A DNA stretch of 64,000 nucleotides from contig CANQGQ010000010.1 of the NCBI GenBank assembly GCA_947623305.1, forward strand, positions 54,687 to 118,686. Direction: 5' to 3'. Under the pieces are notes generated by a model. The model was given only the letters and a program-made list of their open reading frames with translations. It did not search any database and had not been told where the DNA came from. Positions 39,829 to 48,936 of this stretch are shown here, in pieces (position 1 is the stretch's first letter; each line of letters starts with the position of its first letter). Both the position numbers and the translations under genes were made by a program. Source of the stretch: an uncultured Alistipes sp. (GTDB lineage Bacteria > Bacteroidota > Bacteroidia > Bacteroidales > Rikenellaceae).

Positions 39829-40034
39829 ATGGAAAGAACATCATTCGGTCTATTGTTTTACATTCGCCGAAATAAACTCTACAAATCCTTGACGCTCGCC
39901 AGCGGTGCGACCATTGAAAACGTTGCCAAGATGCTCGGCCACGTCGATACGAAGATGACCCGCCATATGCCCGGATTCTCGATTCCTCCATCCTACGGGA
40001 CATGCAGATCGTAGCGAAAAATATGGCTTTGTAG
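39829..40034 (+). pseudogene. Remnant of a tyrosine recombinase (internal deletion plus frameshift)
   Basis: The first 17 codons (MERTSFGLLFYIRRNKLYK) match the N-terminus of Bacteroidetes tyrosine integrases; they are joined directly to the C-terminal catalytic end (LTLASGATIENVAKMLGHVDTKMTRH), so about 350 residues are missing. After TRH the frame shifts by one missing base; the other frame continues YARILDSSILRDMQIVAKNMAL and stops at 40034. The catalytic arginine and HxxR are gone, so it is inactive. It records an earlier integration at this tRNA. Confidence 0.85.
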
Positions 40035-40094
40035 TTTCTGCATTGTAAGTAATTGTGAATTACTAACGATTAACAAAAATCACATTTCATAGGC

Positions 40095-40124
40095 AAAGCA
40101 CTCTGTACGAGTGCTTTTATTTTT
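40095..40124 (+). terminator. Hairpin terminator downstream of the integrase remnant
   Basis: AAAGCACT-CTGTACG-AGTGCTTT followed by TATTTTTG. Bases 40125-40331 show no gene. Confidence 0.7.
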
Positions 40125-40331
40125 GCCAGTCACTCTTGGTTCCGACCGTTTGTGCCTGTTTTTGCGTCGTTCTCCGTACCGCTCCCGTACCGCGGGCGAT
40201 TTCGGGAACTCTGTGCCGAGCGAGGTATTGGATGAATTTCACAATGATTCATTATGGTTCATGATGATACCTTACAGAGCAGACTTTAAGAACTAACAAA
40301 ATAGGTAAAATGTGATAAAAAATTAAAAACT

Positions 40332-41239
40332 ATGTCAACAAGCAAGATTCGTATCAAAAAAATTTGTGAATTCTGCGGCAAAGAGTTCTTCGCCCAGAAA
40401 ATGACAACACGCTACTGCTCGAAAACGTGTAGCAGCAGAGCATACAAATATCAACTTCGTGTACAAAGGATTGAACGTACCAAAACGGATGTAAAGGTAG
40501 CCATTGATACAAAGCCTCTTAATGATATTCGGCACAAAGCGTTCCTCCCCGTTCAAGAGACAGGTGTTCTTATCGGAGTTACCACACGCTCAGTCTACAA
40601 TCTTATATATGCAGGTGCGCTGAAAGCAACCAAGCTAAGCAGTAGAATGACGCCTATTCGCCGAAGTGATGTGGAAGCGATGCTCGACAACAATCCATAT
40701 ACTAAACGATATAAGCGTGAACCTGCTCCGATTACCGAGTTCTACACCAACGACGAGTTGCGCGAAAAGTTCGGAGTGAGTCTGTCGTGGATATTCAAGG
40801 TCGGCAAGACCGAAAACATTCCGAAAGTGATGCGGCGCGGAAAGACGCTGTGGAGCAAACGGCATTTCGATGCCGTGTTCGCCCGTCAGCAGCCTGACGA
40901 AAGCATCACCGAGTGGTATACGGCGGAGGAGATGCGGCAGAAATTCGGCATGACCTCCTCGGCGGTGTACTCCTTCGTCTATACCTACGGCATCCCCAAG
41001 AAAAGGTCAGAAACGAAGTCTTCTACTCGAAGCGGCACGTCGATGCAGCCAAAGGGTTGGTCGTTTCGGCAGAACCGGAATACTATACCTCCGCTGAGGC
41101 AATGGAACGGTACGGTCTGACGCGCGACCAACTGTACCACTATGTCAAATGGCACAAGGTTCCGAAAGTGCAGGTGGGACGCTACCTGAAAATTTCCAAG
41201 AAGGAGTTGGATGCACTGCTCGCACCACCGGTTTTGTAG
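40332..41239 (+). pseudogene. Zinc-ribbon and helix-turn-helix protein next to the integrase, frameshifted
   Basis: N-terminal CEFCGKEFFAQKMTTRYCSKTCS is a small zinc ribbon, followed by several repeated MerR/excisionase-like HTH units (VLIGVTTRSVYNLIYAGALKA; ELREKFGVSLSWIFKVGKTENIPKV; EMRQKFGMTSSAVYSFVYTYGIPK; AMERYGLTRDQLYHYVKWHKVPKVQVGRYLKISKKELDALL). The last unit lies in the next frame (track entry 40913..41239), so one base, probably an A in AAGAAAAGG near 41000, is missing. Full length would be about 302 residues. Such genes accompany integrases in Bacteroidetes elements. Either a real mutation or a slippage site. Confidence 0.75.
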
Positions 41240-41356
41240 CGCAGGTTACGGTTATTGTTCGGTTATCGGCAGTTATCTGCGATTATAACCGACAGCAACC
41301 GCCGAAAACCGTCTTCTTTGCAACCAGAAAACAGAAACACTTAAAAATCAAAACTT

Positions 41357-42457
41357 ATGTATCAGCACACCTGTACAACCGTCTCGCTTTTGAGACGCCC
41401 CATTACCAACGGACGAATCTCGCTCTATCTCGATTTCTATCCGGCAATCCGCAATCCCGAAACGATGAAGATGACGCGGCGCGAATATCTCGGCATATAC
41501 ATCTATGCCAAGCCCGCCAACGACATCGAACGCAATTTCAACCGTCAGATGCTCGAAAAGGCCGAAGCAATCCGCTGTCTGCGCGTCACATCGCTTATCA
41601 ATGAACAATTCGACTTCCTTGACCGCGACAAGATGCGCGGGGATTTCCTCGCCTACTTTAAGAAAATGTGCCGCAAAAAGTATGAAAAGTGGGACACCGT
41701 GTACCGCCATTTCTATAACTATGTGGGAGGTCGTTGCACCTTTGGCGACCTCACGGTCGAACTGTGCAAAGGCTTCGGGGAGTATCTGCTCGGGGCGCAC
41801 CAGCTGCGGCTGCCCCACCGCAAAGTTCGGCGCAACTCGGCAGCCGATTATTACTCCACGTTCCGCGGACTGTTGAAAATTGCCTACCGCGACAAACTTA
41901 TCCGTGAGAATATCAATGATTTTCTTGAAAAGATTGAGTGGGAGGACGTGAAGAAATCATACCTGACAATCGACGAACTGCGACAACTGGCCGCCACGCC
42001 CTGCCGTATTGAGGTATTGAAGCAGGCATCCCTGTTCTCCTGCCTTACGGGGCTGCGCATCAGCGATGTGCTGAACCTCAAATGGGAGGGCTTCGAGATT
42101 GCACCCGACCAAGGCTACTGCATCCGAATCCGCACGCAAAAGACGCAGACCGAGGCCATTTTGCCGATAAGTTATGAAGCCATCGAACTGTGCGGAGAAC
42201 GTTCGACCGGCACGGTGTTCAAAGGAAGCATGGTAAACTATCCGCTGAAAAAGTGGATTGCCGAGGCTGGCATCACCAAGCCGATTACATTTCATTGCTT
42301 CCGGCACACCTACGCCACGCTGCAAATCGCGTCGGGCACAGACATTTACACTGTCTCGAAAATGCTGACGCACAAAAACGTGACAACCACCCAGATTTAC
42401 GCCGATTTGGTTAGTGCCAAGAAGCGCGAAACGGTCAATAAGATTTCACTGAAATAA
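41357..42457 (+). CDS. Tyrosine recombinase / integrase
   Basis: 366 residues, intact. N-terminal arm-binding domain, SAM-like core-binding domain (about 95-190), catalytic domain with Arg in CLTGLRISDVLNLKWEGF, HxxR in TFHCFRHTYATLQIASG, His in LTHKNVTTTQIY and nucleophile Tyr in QIYADLV. Likely the active integrase of the element at tRNA-Ser. Terminator right after; an iteron-like array lies 100 bases downstream and could be its arm-type sites. Confidence 0.93.
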   Translation: MYQHTCTTVSLLRRPITNGRISLYLDFYPAIRNPETMKMTRREYLGIYIYAKPANDIERNFNRQMLEKAEAIRCLRVTSLINEQFDFLDRDKMRGDFLAYFKKMCRKKYEKWDTVYRHFYNYVGGRCTFGDLTVELCKGFGEYLLGAHQLRLPHRKVRRNSAADYYSTFRGLLKIAYRDKLIRENINDFLEKIEWEDVKKSYLTIDELRQLAATPCRIEVLKQASLFSCLTGLRISDVLNLKWEGFEIAPDQGYCIRIRTQKTQTEAILPISYEAIELCGERSTGTVFKGSMVNYPLKKWIAEAGITKPITFHCFRHTYATLQIASGTDIYTVSKMLTHKNVTTTQIYADLVSAKKRETVNKISLK

Positions 42458-42481
42458 CTTTCCTACTTTTTCCATATTCGT

Positions 42482-42513
42482 GAGTCGGCCTCGTTTTCGG
42501 GGTCGGCTCTTTT
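42482..42513 (+). terminator. Terminator of the integrase gene
   Basis: GAGTCGGCCTCG-TTTT-CGGGGTCGGCTC, twelve pairs including wobbles, then TTTT. Confidence 0.8.
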
Positions 42514-42559
42514 GTCCGCAAATAGATAGAAAACTGTTCTACAGCCATAATCCGCGTAA

Positions 42560-42614
42560 AAGTTTGCTATAAGTTCGCCTAAAGTTTACTGTTTCGCAAA
42601 CTTCCGGCGAACTT
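42560..42614 (+). repeat. Iteron-like array: five AAGTTyGC boxes phased at 11 bp
   Basis: AAGTTTGC 42560, AAGTTCGC 42571, AAGTTTAC 42582, then inverted GCAAACTT 42596 and GCGAACTT 42607. Start-to-start distances are 11, 11, 14, 11. Three direct and two inverted copies point toward each other, as in arm-type recombinase sites or replication iterons. A nearby imperfect palindrome (ACTTACATCGTAAAGT) follows. It lies in the 349-base gene-free gap behind the integrase. Confidence 0.7.
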
Positions 42615-42806
42615 TCAAAAACTATACTTACATCGTAAAGTAAAAGGCGTATGTTTTGTTTATAGCGTGCTGAATTCTGAAGTTTCGTGCCAATTTAGCG
42701 CAAATTGAACGTTTCCGTTAAGCCGAGTGCAGAAGCCGGACTTGCCGGGTTATGCTGAGACGAAAAAAGGTGCATGAATATGAACAATTCGACACAGCAG
42801 TACCTC

Positions 42807-43301
42807 TTATTTTACCTCGTAAGAATCAATGAAATTCAGAAGACCGCAAGCTCTTGCCGTATGGAATGATAACTGGTCAAACAGTTGATGTGTTTTCAGT
42901 TGTTCGATAGCTGCTGCCGCATCAAGCACGCCGGTTTCATACAATGAAATCGTGGCATACAACTTATCATTTGCGACCGGACCCATTATAATATCATAAT
43001 CGTGCGAAGTGTCTCCCTTGCGATTGCTTACCACAAAGTTCAGCCATTCGACCGTTGCTCCGCTAAAATGCCTCGTGTTATATTGGGCACTATCCAGCAA
43101 TTTTTCATCAAACTCAAAAACAGAAACAACGGCACGAACATTTTCATCATCGCCTTCCCTGTTCTTCTTTATCTGTGCCCATTTTTCTGCCTGTTCACGG
43201 CTGGTCGTTGTATAAAAGCCCTTTCCGAAATCTGTTTTGGACCGACTTCGGGAAATCGCAGGTTTGCGAACAGTCATTGTTGAGCCATGATACAAACGCA
43301 T
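42807..43301 (-). CDS. DUF3990 protein, probable ADP-ribosyltransferase-like toxin
   Basis: 164 residues: MRLYHGSTMTVRKPAI at the start and DFGKGFYTTTSREQAEKWA are the DUF3990 signature, an ADP-ribosyltransferase-like fold (HG...S...FG.GFY.T). A later DYDIIMGPVANDKLYATI is also typical. Placed three bases after the DUF3791-containing gene, the known partner of this family in toxin-antitoxin pairs. Toxic activity is inferred from family and pairing only. Confidence 0.85.
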   Translation of the reverse strand: MRLYHGSTMTVRKPAISRSRSKTDFGKGFYTTTSREQAEKWAQIKKNREGDDENVRAVVSVFEFDEKLLDSAQYNTRHFSGATVEWLNFVVSNRKGDTSHDYDIIMGPVANDKLYATISLYETGVLDAAAAIEQLKTHQLFDQLSFHTARACGLLNFIDSYEVK

Positions 43302-43304
43302 AAT

Positions 43305-43733
43305 CTATCTCCGCCTCTTTATATATACATCTATTTCATGCAGAATATATTCGGTTCCCTGAGAATGCAATACTTCAAAATTGTCCCTCAAAAATTTATC
43401 GACACCCAACCTGGCAAACATTGCCAGCACTCCGGCAGACGGAAGATTGTCGCGCAGACGATATTGTTCAATGCAAAAGACCAGAAACTGCAATTCTGAT
43501 TTATAAAATTTCAACTTCTTACCATAAAGTTTCTCCTCCTCCAAAAGTTCATACAGTTGTGCGCCACCGTAATACCATAACTTCTGTTCGGGATCTAAAA
43601 GGTCACGATAAAGGTCCGAATTGTATAGATAGAATAAAGCATCATCCACAGAGAGTCTTTTCTTCTCTGCAATAATCTCTGCCAGTTCCAGAACCTTGAA
43701 CGGAAGAATTGCTATCTCTGTCGTCTGCTTCAT
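43305..43733 (-). CDS. DUF3791-containing antitoxin-like protein (two-domain)
   Basis: 142 residues. C-terminal 70 residues (KSELQFLVFCIEQYRLRDNLPSAGVLAMFARLGVDKFLRDNFEVLHSQGTEYILHEIDVYI) are DUF3791. The first 65 residues (LPFKVLELAEIIAEKKRLSVDDALFYLYNSDLYRDLLDPEQKLWYYGGAQLYELLEEE) form a second domain that is usually encoded by a separate small gene in such loci, so this looks like a fusion. First gene of the pair; a -7 box TATCTTTG lies at 43769-43776. Confidence 0.8.
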   Translation of the reverse strand: MKQTTEIAILPFKVLELAEIIAEKKRLSVDDALFYLYNSDLYRDLLDPEQKLWYYGGAQLYELLEEEKLYGKKLKFYKSELQFLVFCIEQYRLRDNLPSAGVLAMFARLGVDKFLRDNFEVLHSQGTEYILHEIDVYIKRRR

Positions 43734-43976
43734 ATACTTGCGCGAACAAATTGTATACCTTTATGTCGCAAAGATAACAAATTTCCGGTCAGCACAGAAA
43801 AGTCTTCAGGGGGAATTTAAGCATCAAAAATAAATTTGAGTCCAATTTTGAGTTCAAAATCAAACATTCGGCTCGAAAATCATTAAAAAATCGCAGATTT
43901 TTTGCCCGTTTTTATAATGGAGCAAAGGATGCTGCCTAATTTTGAGCACAGAAAACAATACTAAAAATTACAAAAT

Positions 43977-44633
43977 ATGAAATGTCTTGCTATTGTCTTT
44001 CAGGGCAGCTATGCACTGCTGGCCCTTTGCCTCGGGACGGCAGGTTACATCTATGTGGTTCACGGACTCGGCGGCGATACCGTAATGGGCGTATTAGCTC
44101 TTGGCATCACCGGCATCTTTGCCGCAATGCTTTACCGGCTCGGCAACTGGTTCGTGCAGGAGGCACTGCCCCAACTTGAACGGATTTATGCACGTCGCCG
44201 TGAAATTCGCACCGCCGCGAAAGCAGCAACGACAAATGTTCCCGTTTCGGTAGAGGATTCGGTATGGGCGGAGATTGTTACCTACACGCGGTGTATTTTC
44301 AAAGAGTATCTGCCGGAGGTTGAAATCGAACGGCTGCTGACAATGCTTGATAACCTGCGTTCAGGCGTAATAAGCGACGAAGCAATTACTCGCCCGTTAG
44401 TTCAGGCCAACGGATTGACCGTAACCGACCTCTTCCACTACGGTTGGAATGTATGGATGCGAACGCAACTCTGTTCCCGCCGGCGGATGTGCAGTTTTCT
44501 GCGGCAGGCATTCCCGAATACGCTCGGTCATATCGCCGTCGAAACTATCTACTCGAAGATGACAAAAGATTACGGACCTTACTCTATCCCGTTGGTGGAG
44601 GTCGGAAAGGAACTCTGCAGACACACGATTTGA
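43977..44633 (+). CDS. Membrane-anchored protein of unknown function (mobile-element gene)
   Basis: 218 residues with two hydrophobic N-terminal segments (IVFQGSYALLALCLGTAGYIYVV and GVLALGITGIFAAMLYRLGNWFV), then a cytoplasmic domain with conserved-looking IVTYTRCIFKEYLPEVEIERLLTMLDNLRSG. No domain recognised. Position between the toxin-antitoxin pair and the replication genes matches similar uncharacterised proteins in Bacteroides mobilizable elements. Confidence 0.6.
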   Translation: MKCLAIVFQGSYALLALCLGTAGYIYVVHGLGGDTVMGVLALGITGIFAAMLYRLGNWFVQEALPQLERIYARRREIRTAAKAATTNVPVSVEDSVWAEIVTYTRCIFKEYLPEVEIERLLTMLDNLRSGVISDEAITRPLVQANGLTVTDLFHYGWNVWMRTQLCSRRRMCSFLRQAFPNTLGHIAVETIYSKMTKDYGPYSIPLVEVGKELCRHTI

Positions 44634-44846
44634 TCATTGCATAATCATAGACGGTGTAAACATGGATTTGCACCGTCTTTTTTGTTTGGGAATATGTTTA
44701 TGTCCTAAAAAATAACCTATTAAAATCTGTCAGATACATTCGGTTACGGTTATTCGTCGGTTGTGTGCGGTTATATCCTGAAATAACCGTCTGAACCCAT
44801 TCCCAGTCTGTTCCTTTGCAGCACAAACAATTAAGATTCAACGTGT

Positions 44847-45218
44847 ATGCAGGAAACATTATCATTCGAGGCGATGCCTCAGGCCATCTTGGAACTGATG
44901 CGCAAGGTGGACACACAGCGCGCCGACATCAGCGAACTCAAAGAACGCTGTCAGCCTCTGGTCGATGAGCTGATGATCGGCATCGACGAGGCGTGCAAAA
45001 TTCTTCAACGCGCCAAATCGACCGTCTATGCACTTGCGCAGGCGCACAAGATTCCTTTTTATCAACCCGGCAAAATGCTTCAGTTCAAACGTTCGGAGTT
45101 GATGGCATGGATGGAGAGCGCCCGTCAGGGGACCTCGGCGCAGACACGCGACTCCATCATCGAGGATATGCAGCGCGGTGTCCGCCACAAACCGAAATCA
45201 AACTGGGGGATGCAGTGA
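44847..45218 (+). CDS. Helix-turn-helix, excisionase-like DNA-binding protein
   Basis: 123 residues. Central MIGIDEACKILQRAKSTVYALAQAHKIPFYQPGKMLQFKRSELMAWM is a MerR-type/excisionase HTH; an N-terminal helix (ILELMRKVDTQRADISELKERC) may form a coiled coil. Overlaps the next gene's ATG by one base (TGATG), so the two are translationally coupled. May control replication or excision of the element. Confidence 0.85.
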   Translation: MQETLSFEAMPQAILELMRKVDTQRADISELKERCQPLVDELMIGIDEACKILQRAKSTVYALAQAHKIPFYQPGKMLQFKRSELMAWMESARQGTSAQTRDSIIEDMQRGVRHKPKSNWGMQ

Positions 45219-45922
45219 TGAAGTACATTGATTTGCTGAACCGGTTCTGGGAGGCGAACCGTGCCGACCGCTTCACCACTGCCGAGCGGGAACTCTACTA
45301 CTATCTGCTGAACGAGTGCAATCACAACTATTGGCGGATGCCCGTACCATGTTCGACTTCGGTCGTGTGTGCCGTCATCGGCATGAACCGTGCCTCATTA
45401 GTGCGCGCACGTGAGGGGCTGCGCCGCCGCGGACTTATCCTGTTCGAGGAAGGAGGGCAGAACTCCCGCGCCCCGACCTACACCATTCTCGACACAGCAC
45501 ATGATACCGGTAGTGCAACCGCTTCTGCAACTGCTGACGATACCGCCGATGCAACCTCTTATACAACACAAAAGAGCAATACAAATACATCTTCAAATAC
45601 AGATGCGCCGATTCCGATTGATGAATTGGAACGTCGGCTACTGGCGGACCGCGAGTGGCACGAACAGATCGTGCGCCAACTTGCCGCGAGCGGCAAGTCT
45701 ACTGATGCAGATACACTTACGGATTGGCTGCGGCAGTTCTTCAACTACCTGCGTATCTGCAAATATGAAAAAAGGGAAGAAAAAGAGTGCCGAAGCCACT
45801 TTTACAACAAACTTTTGAAGGAATATTCGAAATATGGAACTGACAAACAAAAACAATATGACCGGCGTCGGGGAGTTGAAGTCCCGACTGCTTCGCCGGA
45901 AGATTACGAAGGTGCATTTTAG
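45218..45922 (+). CDS. Replication-organizer-like protein (winged helix plus DUF7833-like C-terminus)
   Basis: 234 residues from MKYIDLLNRFWEANRADRF at 45218; the ORF-track start (44993) is in another frame of the preceding gene. N-terminal winged-helix part (SVVCAVIGMNRASLVRAREGLRRRGLI), low-complexity Thr/Ala linker, C-terminal DWLRQFFNYLRICKYEKREEKECRSHFYNKLLKEYSK. In Bacteroidetes elements this kind of protein precedes a DnaC-like ATPase, as here, and is thought to load the replisome; function is inferred. Confidence 0.75.
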   Translation: MKYIDLLNRFWEANRADRFTTAERELYYYLLNECNHNYWRMPVPCSTSVVCAVIGMNRASLVRAREGLRRRGLILFEEGGQNSRAPTYTILDTAHDTGSATASATADDTADATSYTTQKSNTNTSSNTDAPIPIDELERRLLADREWHEQIVRQLAASGKSTDADTLTDWLRQFFNYLRICKYEKREEKECRSHFYNKLLKEYSKYGTDKQKQYDRRRGVEVPTASPEDYEGAF

Positions 45923-46521
45923 GCTGCCGATGAATGTTGCGCAGGCACGCGATGCCCTGCTGGCTGCCGTTCAGGCAGAGGTCGAATACCGGCGGCGACC
46001 CTTTTCCGTGACCAATGCTCTGTCCGAACAAATCGACCGTATGGCAACATGGCTTACGGGCGATTCCTCCAAATTTGCGGCAGTCCTGTGCGGCGGCTGC
46101 GGGAATGGCAAAACCACCTTCGTGAAAGCCTTTCAGAACATGCTCAGTTATCTGAACATCCCTGTTCCCGACGGACACGGAAAGACCTACGGAATGCGCA
46201 TCTGCAATGCACGAGAGGTTGCCGGCGTCGCGCGGACGGATTATCCGGCGTTTCTTACGCTGACGCGGATTCCGATGCTCGCTATTGACGACGTGGGTAT
46301 CGAGCCTTTGGAAGTGATAGAGTATGGCAATGCTGTGAGTAGAGTTGCTGACCAGACGTTACGACGAGCAACTGTTTACTATTATGACCACCAATCTCAC
46401 ACCCGAAGGTATCCGCAAGCGTTACGGCGACCGGATTGCCGACCGGCTCAACGAGATGGCGATAGTCATACCCTTCAAGAATCCTTCTTATAGAACCGAC
46501 TGCGCTTCGCTTGCGGAGTAG
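45834..46521 (+). pseudogene. DnaC-like helicase-loader ATPase, frameshifted
   Basis: Walker A in CGGCGNGKTTFVKAF and Walker B in PMLAIDDVGIEPLEV. After EYGNAVSRVADQ the frame breaks near 46350; another frame (+1) continues RYDEQLFTIMTTNLTPEGIRKRYGDRIADRLNEMAIVIPF, the normal sensor-1/arginine part, and stops at 46521. One base gained or two lost. The start overlaps the previous gene by 89 bases, so a later ATG (45858) is possible. The truncated product lacks sensor and arginine finger. Confidence 0.8.
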
Positions 46522-46570
46522 CCAAAATAAACACTTGTGGTGTTTTGCAAGAAATACCCATGTCGTACAA

Positions 46571-46660
46571 AATGGCGCTGCCATTCCGCACTTCCAATGG
46601 ATTCCTGTCCCGCTCGCAGGCTCGCACGGGGTTGACTATTATACAATAACTTTTAATACT
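46571..46660 (+). other. Possible oriT region upstream of the mobilization genes
   Basis: Gene-free stretch just before mobC with short inverted repeats: AATGGC-GCT-GCCATT (46571-46585), CCATT...AATGG and CCTG...CAGG. Transfer origins normally lie next to MobC and relaxase genes. No nick site can be proven by eye. Confidence 0.3.
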
Positions 46661-46673
46661 CATTGAACTTGAT

Positions 46674-47045
46674 ATGAACGAAGAAGAACAGGAGAAAAGT
46701 GGCACGACCCGCAGCCGCCGTATAGAAGCGCGGGTAACCGATGCGGAACTGGACCGCATCGTCGCACTGGCAGCGCAGTGCGGTCTGACATTGAGCGGCT
46801 ACCTCCGCCGGTGCGCGCTGGGACAGCATCCCAAACAGAGGTTGAATGACCGCGAGATTGAAGCCTTGTGCAGTCTGACGGATGCGCGGGCGGAACTTAT
46901 CCATATCCGCAATGCCCTCAAAGGGCGCAGCCGGCAGGAGCGGCAGCGATACTTCGGCAATCCCCGCTTTATGGAGCAGTGGATTGTGGCAGTGAACCGC
47001 CTTGTCGAGCAGTGGGACAATATCATCCGAAACATCAGTCAATAG
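46674..47045 (+). CDS. mobC: MobC-like relaxosome accessory protein
   Basis: 123 residues. Ribbon-helix-helix type N-terminus (RSRRIEARVTDAELDRIVALAAQCGLTLSGYLRRCALG) and the MobC-like C-terminus with RNALKGRSRQERQRYFGNPRFMEQWIVAVNRLVEQWDNI. Binds oriT and helps the relaxase. Sits 60 bases before the relaxase gene. Confidence 0.85.
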   Translation: MNEEEQEKSGTTRSRRIEARVTDAELDRIVALAAQCGLTLSGYLRRCALGQHPKQRLNDREIEALCSLTDARAELIHIRNALKGRSRQERQRYFGNPRFMEQWIVAVNRLVEQWDNIIRNISQ

Positions 47046-47105
47046 CCTAATGGAGCAACCGAGAGAACTTGCATTAACCAATCAACACAAAACCGATTAT
47101 CCGTT

Positions 47106-48365
47106 ATGATAGCCAAAGCAGCAGTTATATCACACGGCGCAAATGCTGTCCGTTATGCCACCGAGAAAGACAAATCAGAGATTATAAAACTCAACCGCCT
47201 GCCCGACGATATTCCCTTCGAAGGCATCTGGCAGCGAATGGTCATTCATCAGAAAAAGTTCGAAGCAAAATTGAGCCGTCATCGCCCGTTGCAGAACAAT
47301 GCTATCCGTATCGAGGCATCCCCAGCCCGGGACGAATCGGAGGGGTGGACGCACGACGACTGGGAGCAGTTGGCGCATGATTTTGTGCAGGAGTTCGATG
47401 CGGTCAATTTGTCCAAGCGGGCTGGTCGCGCAAGTGCGGTACGGACAAACCTCGAAGGCAGCCAGTATGTGGTGGCACTCCACCGCGACAGCCGCTCGGG
47501 AATCGCCCATCTGCACATTGTTGCCAACCGTGTCGATATGGAGGGCAATGTGAACGATGCCCATTTCATCTACGAGCGGGCGATGGAGGCGGCACGGCGT
47601 ATCAACATACAACGAGGCTGGCTGACCGCCGAGGAGCGCAGCGAGCAGAACCGTCAGCAGATAGCCGACGACTGTCTCGACATTCTGCGTCAGATGTCCA
47701 AATTCGACTGGGAGGAGTATGTGCAGCGGCTCGTGCGCAAAGGCTATGTCGTAAACTTGAAGCGCGATTCGAAGGAAATTGTTCGCGGCTACACCGTCGG
47801 CAAAGGCAACTCGGTCTACAAATCCTCCCAACTCGGCACAGGTCGTCATCTGACACCCTCGAAGATAGAACAGACTTGGCTGAGTTTGCATCCGGTCGAA
47901 CAGACTGCGGCGGCAGGAGCAACCGTAAATTCAAAGGTGCAGTCGACCAAGGAAACGAGTCCGCAGCAGACAAGTCAATCGGCAGACCAATCGGTGACCA
48001 ATGTGGCAACGCAGCCATGTGTCGAGCCGATACTTATTGTACACTATGACATCGAGGTTGCAGACAAACACTACAGGGTCGATATTCCGAAAACAGCAGA
48101 CTCAGCTATTGCCGATGTCCTGTCGCTTGCCTATACCGAAGAGTTCGCTGCCGGCATCATAGAGATGCAGAAGACCGCCGTCTTGCTCTTTGCCGGATAC
48201 GTTGATGCAGCAATCGCGATGTCCGAATTGCACGGCGGTGGCGGCAGCGCACCTTCATCCGGCTGGGGACGCGACAAAGACGATGACGAGTGCGAATGGG
48301 CACGCCGCTGCGCCCGTATGGCAATGGAAATGAGTCGTCCGCAAAGACGCGGCTGGCGGCGGTAA
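47106..48365 (+). CDS. Relaxase / mobilization nuclease (MobA/VirD2-like, MOBP type)
   Basis: 419 residues. N-terminal relaxase domain with metal-binding histidines in GIAHLHIVANRVDMEGN (motif HxHxxxNR), an upstream VVALHRDSR strand, and a likely catalytic Tyr among NAVRYATEK. C-terminal third is a variable, Gln/Ser-rich tail. Nicks oriT and pilots the strand through a helper conjugation system; no type IV secretion genes are in the window, so the element is mobilizable rather than self-transmissible. Confidence 0.9.
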   Translation: MIAKAAVISHGANAVRYATEKDKSEIIKLNRLPDDIPFEGIWQRMVIHQKKFEAKLSRHRPLQNNAIRIEASPARDESEGWTHDDWEQLAHDFVQEFDAVNLSKRAGRASAVRTNLEGSQYVVALHRDSRSGIAHLHIVANRVDMEGNVNDAHFIYERAMEAARRINIQRGWLTAEERSEQNRQQIADDCLDILRQMSKFDWEEYVQRLVRKGYVVNLKRDSKEIVRGYTVGKGNSVYKSSQLGTGRHLTPSKIEQTWLSLHPVEQTAAAGATVNSKVQSTKETSPQQTSQSADQSVTNVATQPCVEPILIVHYDIEVADKHYRVDIPKTADSAIADVLSLAYTEEFAAGIIEMQKTAVLLFAGYVDAAIAMSELHGGGGSAPSSGWGRDKDDDECEWARRCARMAMEMSRPQRRGWRR

Positions 48366-48426
48366 ACTTTTATATGATTAAACTCTGGCAATTAGACAAA
48401 CAAAGACCTCGGGAATCGACAATTTG

Positions 48427-48936
48427 ATGCAGGAGATAGACACGCAGACTGCCAAACAGCACGAGGCGGCGGTTACGACGGAGCATATTGAAGGACTGAA
48501 GCGGCTGAACGATACTTTGCAGGAGAGTATCGTTCAACTCAAAGACGCAAAAGCCGGCATGGATGATGCGCGGGAGGTCTGTGAGAACATATACAAACGT
48601 CTTTGGGGAATTATCGACGCAATCCGCGTATCGCTGTTGCGAGCCGAGAACACCCGCATCAAAGCCCATATCGACGAAACCGAGTTGCTGAAACTTTCAT
48701 TGTTTTCCGACGAATTTCTTAAAACTGAGGAACAAATGCTCAACCAGCATTGGGAGAAACAGAAACAACTCTGGCACACTTCCCTCACCGAGCAACGCCG
48801 CAACCTCGAATCCAACGACGGCATCTGGCTCTCAAGATCCGCATTTCACACCCTGCTATGGTTCTTCCTCCTGCCACTTTGCTATACCATTATCTCGATA
48901 GGCTACTTCTTGTCAGCGTTTTTCGGAAAGGGATAG
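48427..48936 (+). CDS. Coiled-coil, tail-anchored mobilization-associated protein
   Basis: 169 residues from ATG at 48427 (the track's 48424 is TTG). Long helical region with heptads (TEHIEGLKRLNDTLQESIVQLKDAKAGMDDAREVCENIY ... LKTEEQMLNQHWEKQKQLWH) and one C-terminal membrane segment (LLWFFLLPLCYTIISIGYFLSAFF). Comparable proteins follow relaxase genes in Bacteroides mobilizable elements; function unknown. Last gene of the mobilization block; AT content rises sharply after it. Confidence 0.65.
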   Translation: MQEIDTQTAKQHEAAVTTEHIEGLKRLNDTLQESIVQLKDAKAGMDDAREVCENIYKRLWGIIDAIRVSLLRAENTRIKAHIDETELLKLSLFSDEFLKTEEQMLNQHWEKQKQLWHTSLTEQRRNLESNDGIWLSRSAFHTLLWFFLLPLCYTIISIGYFLSAFFGKG

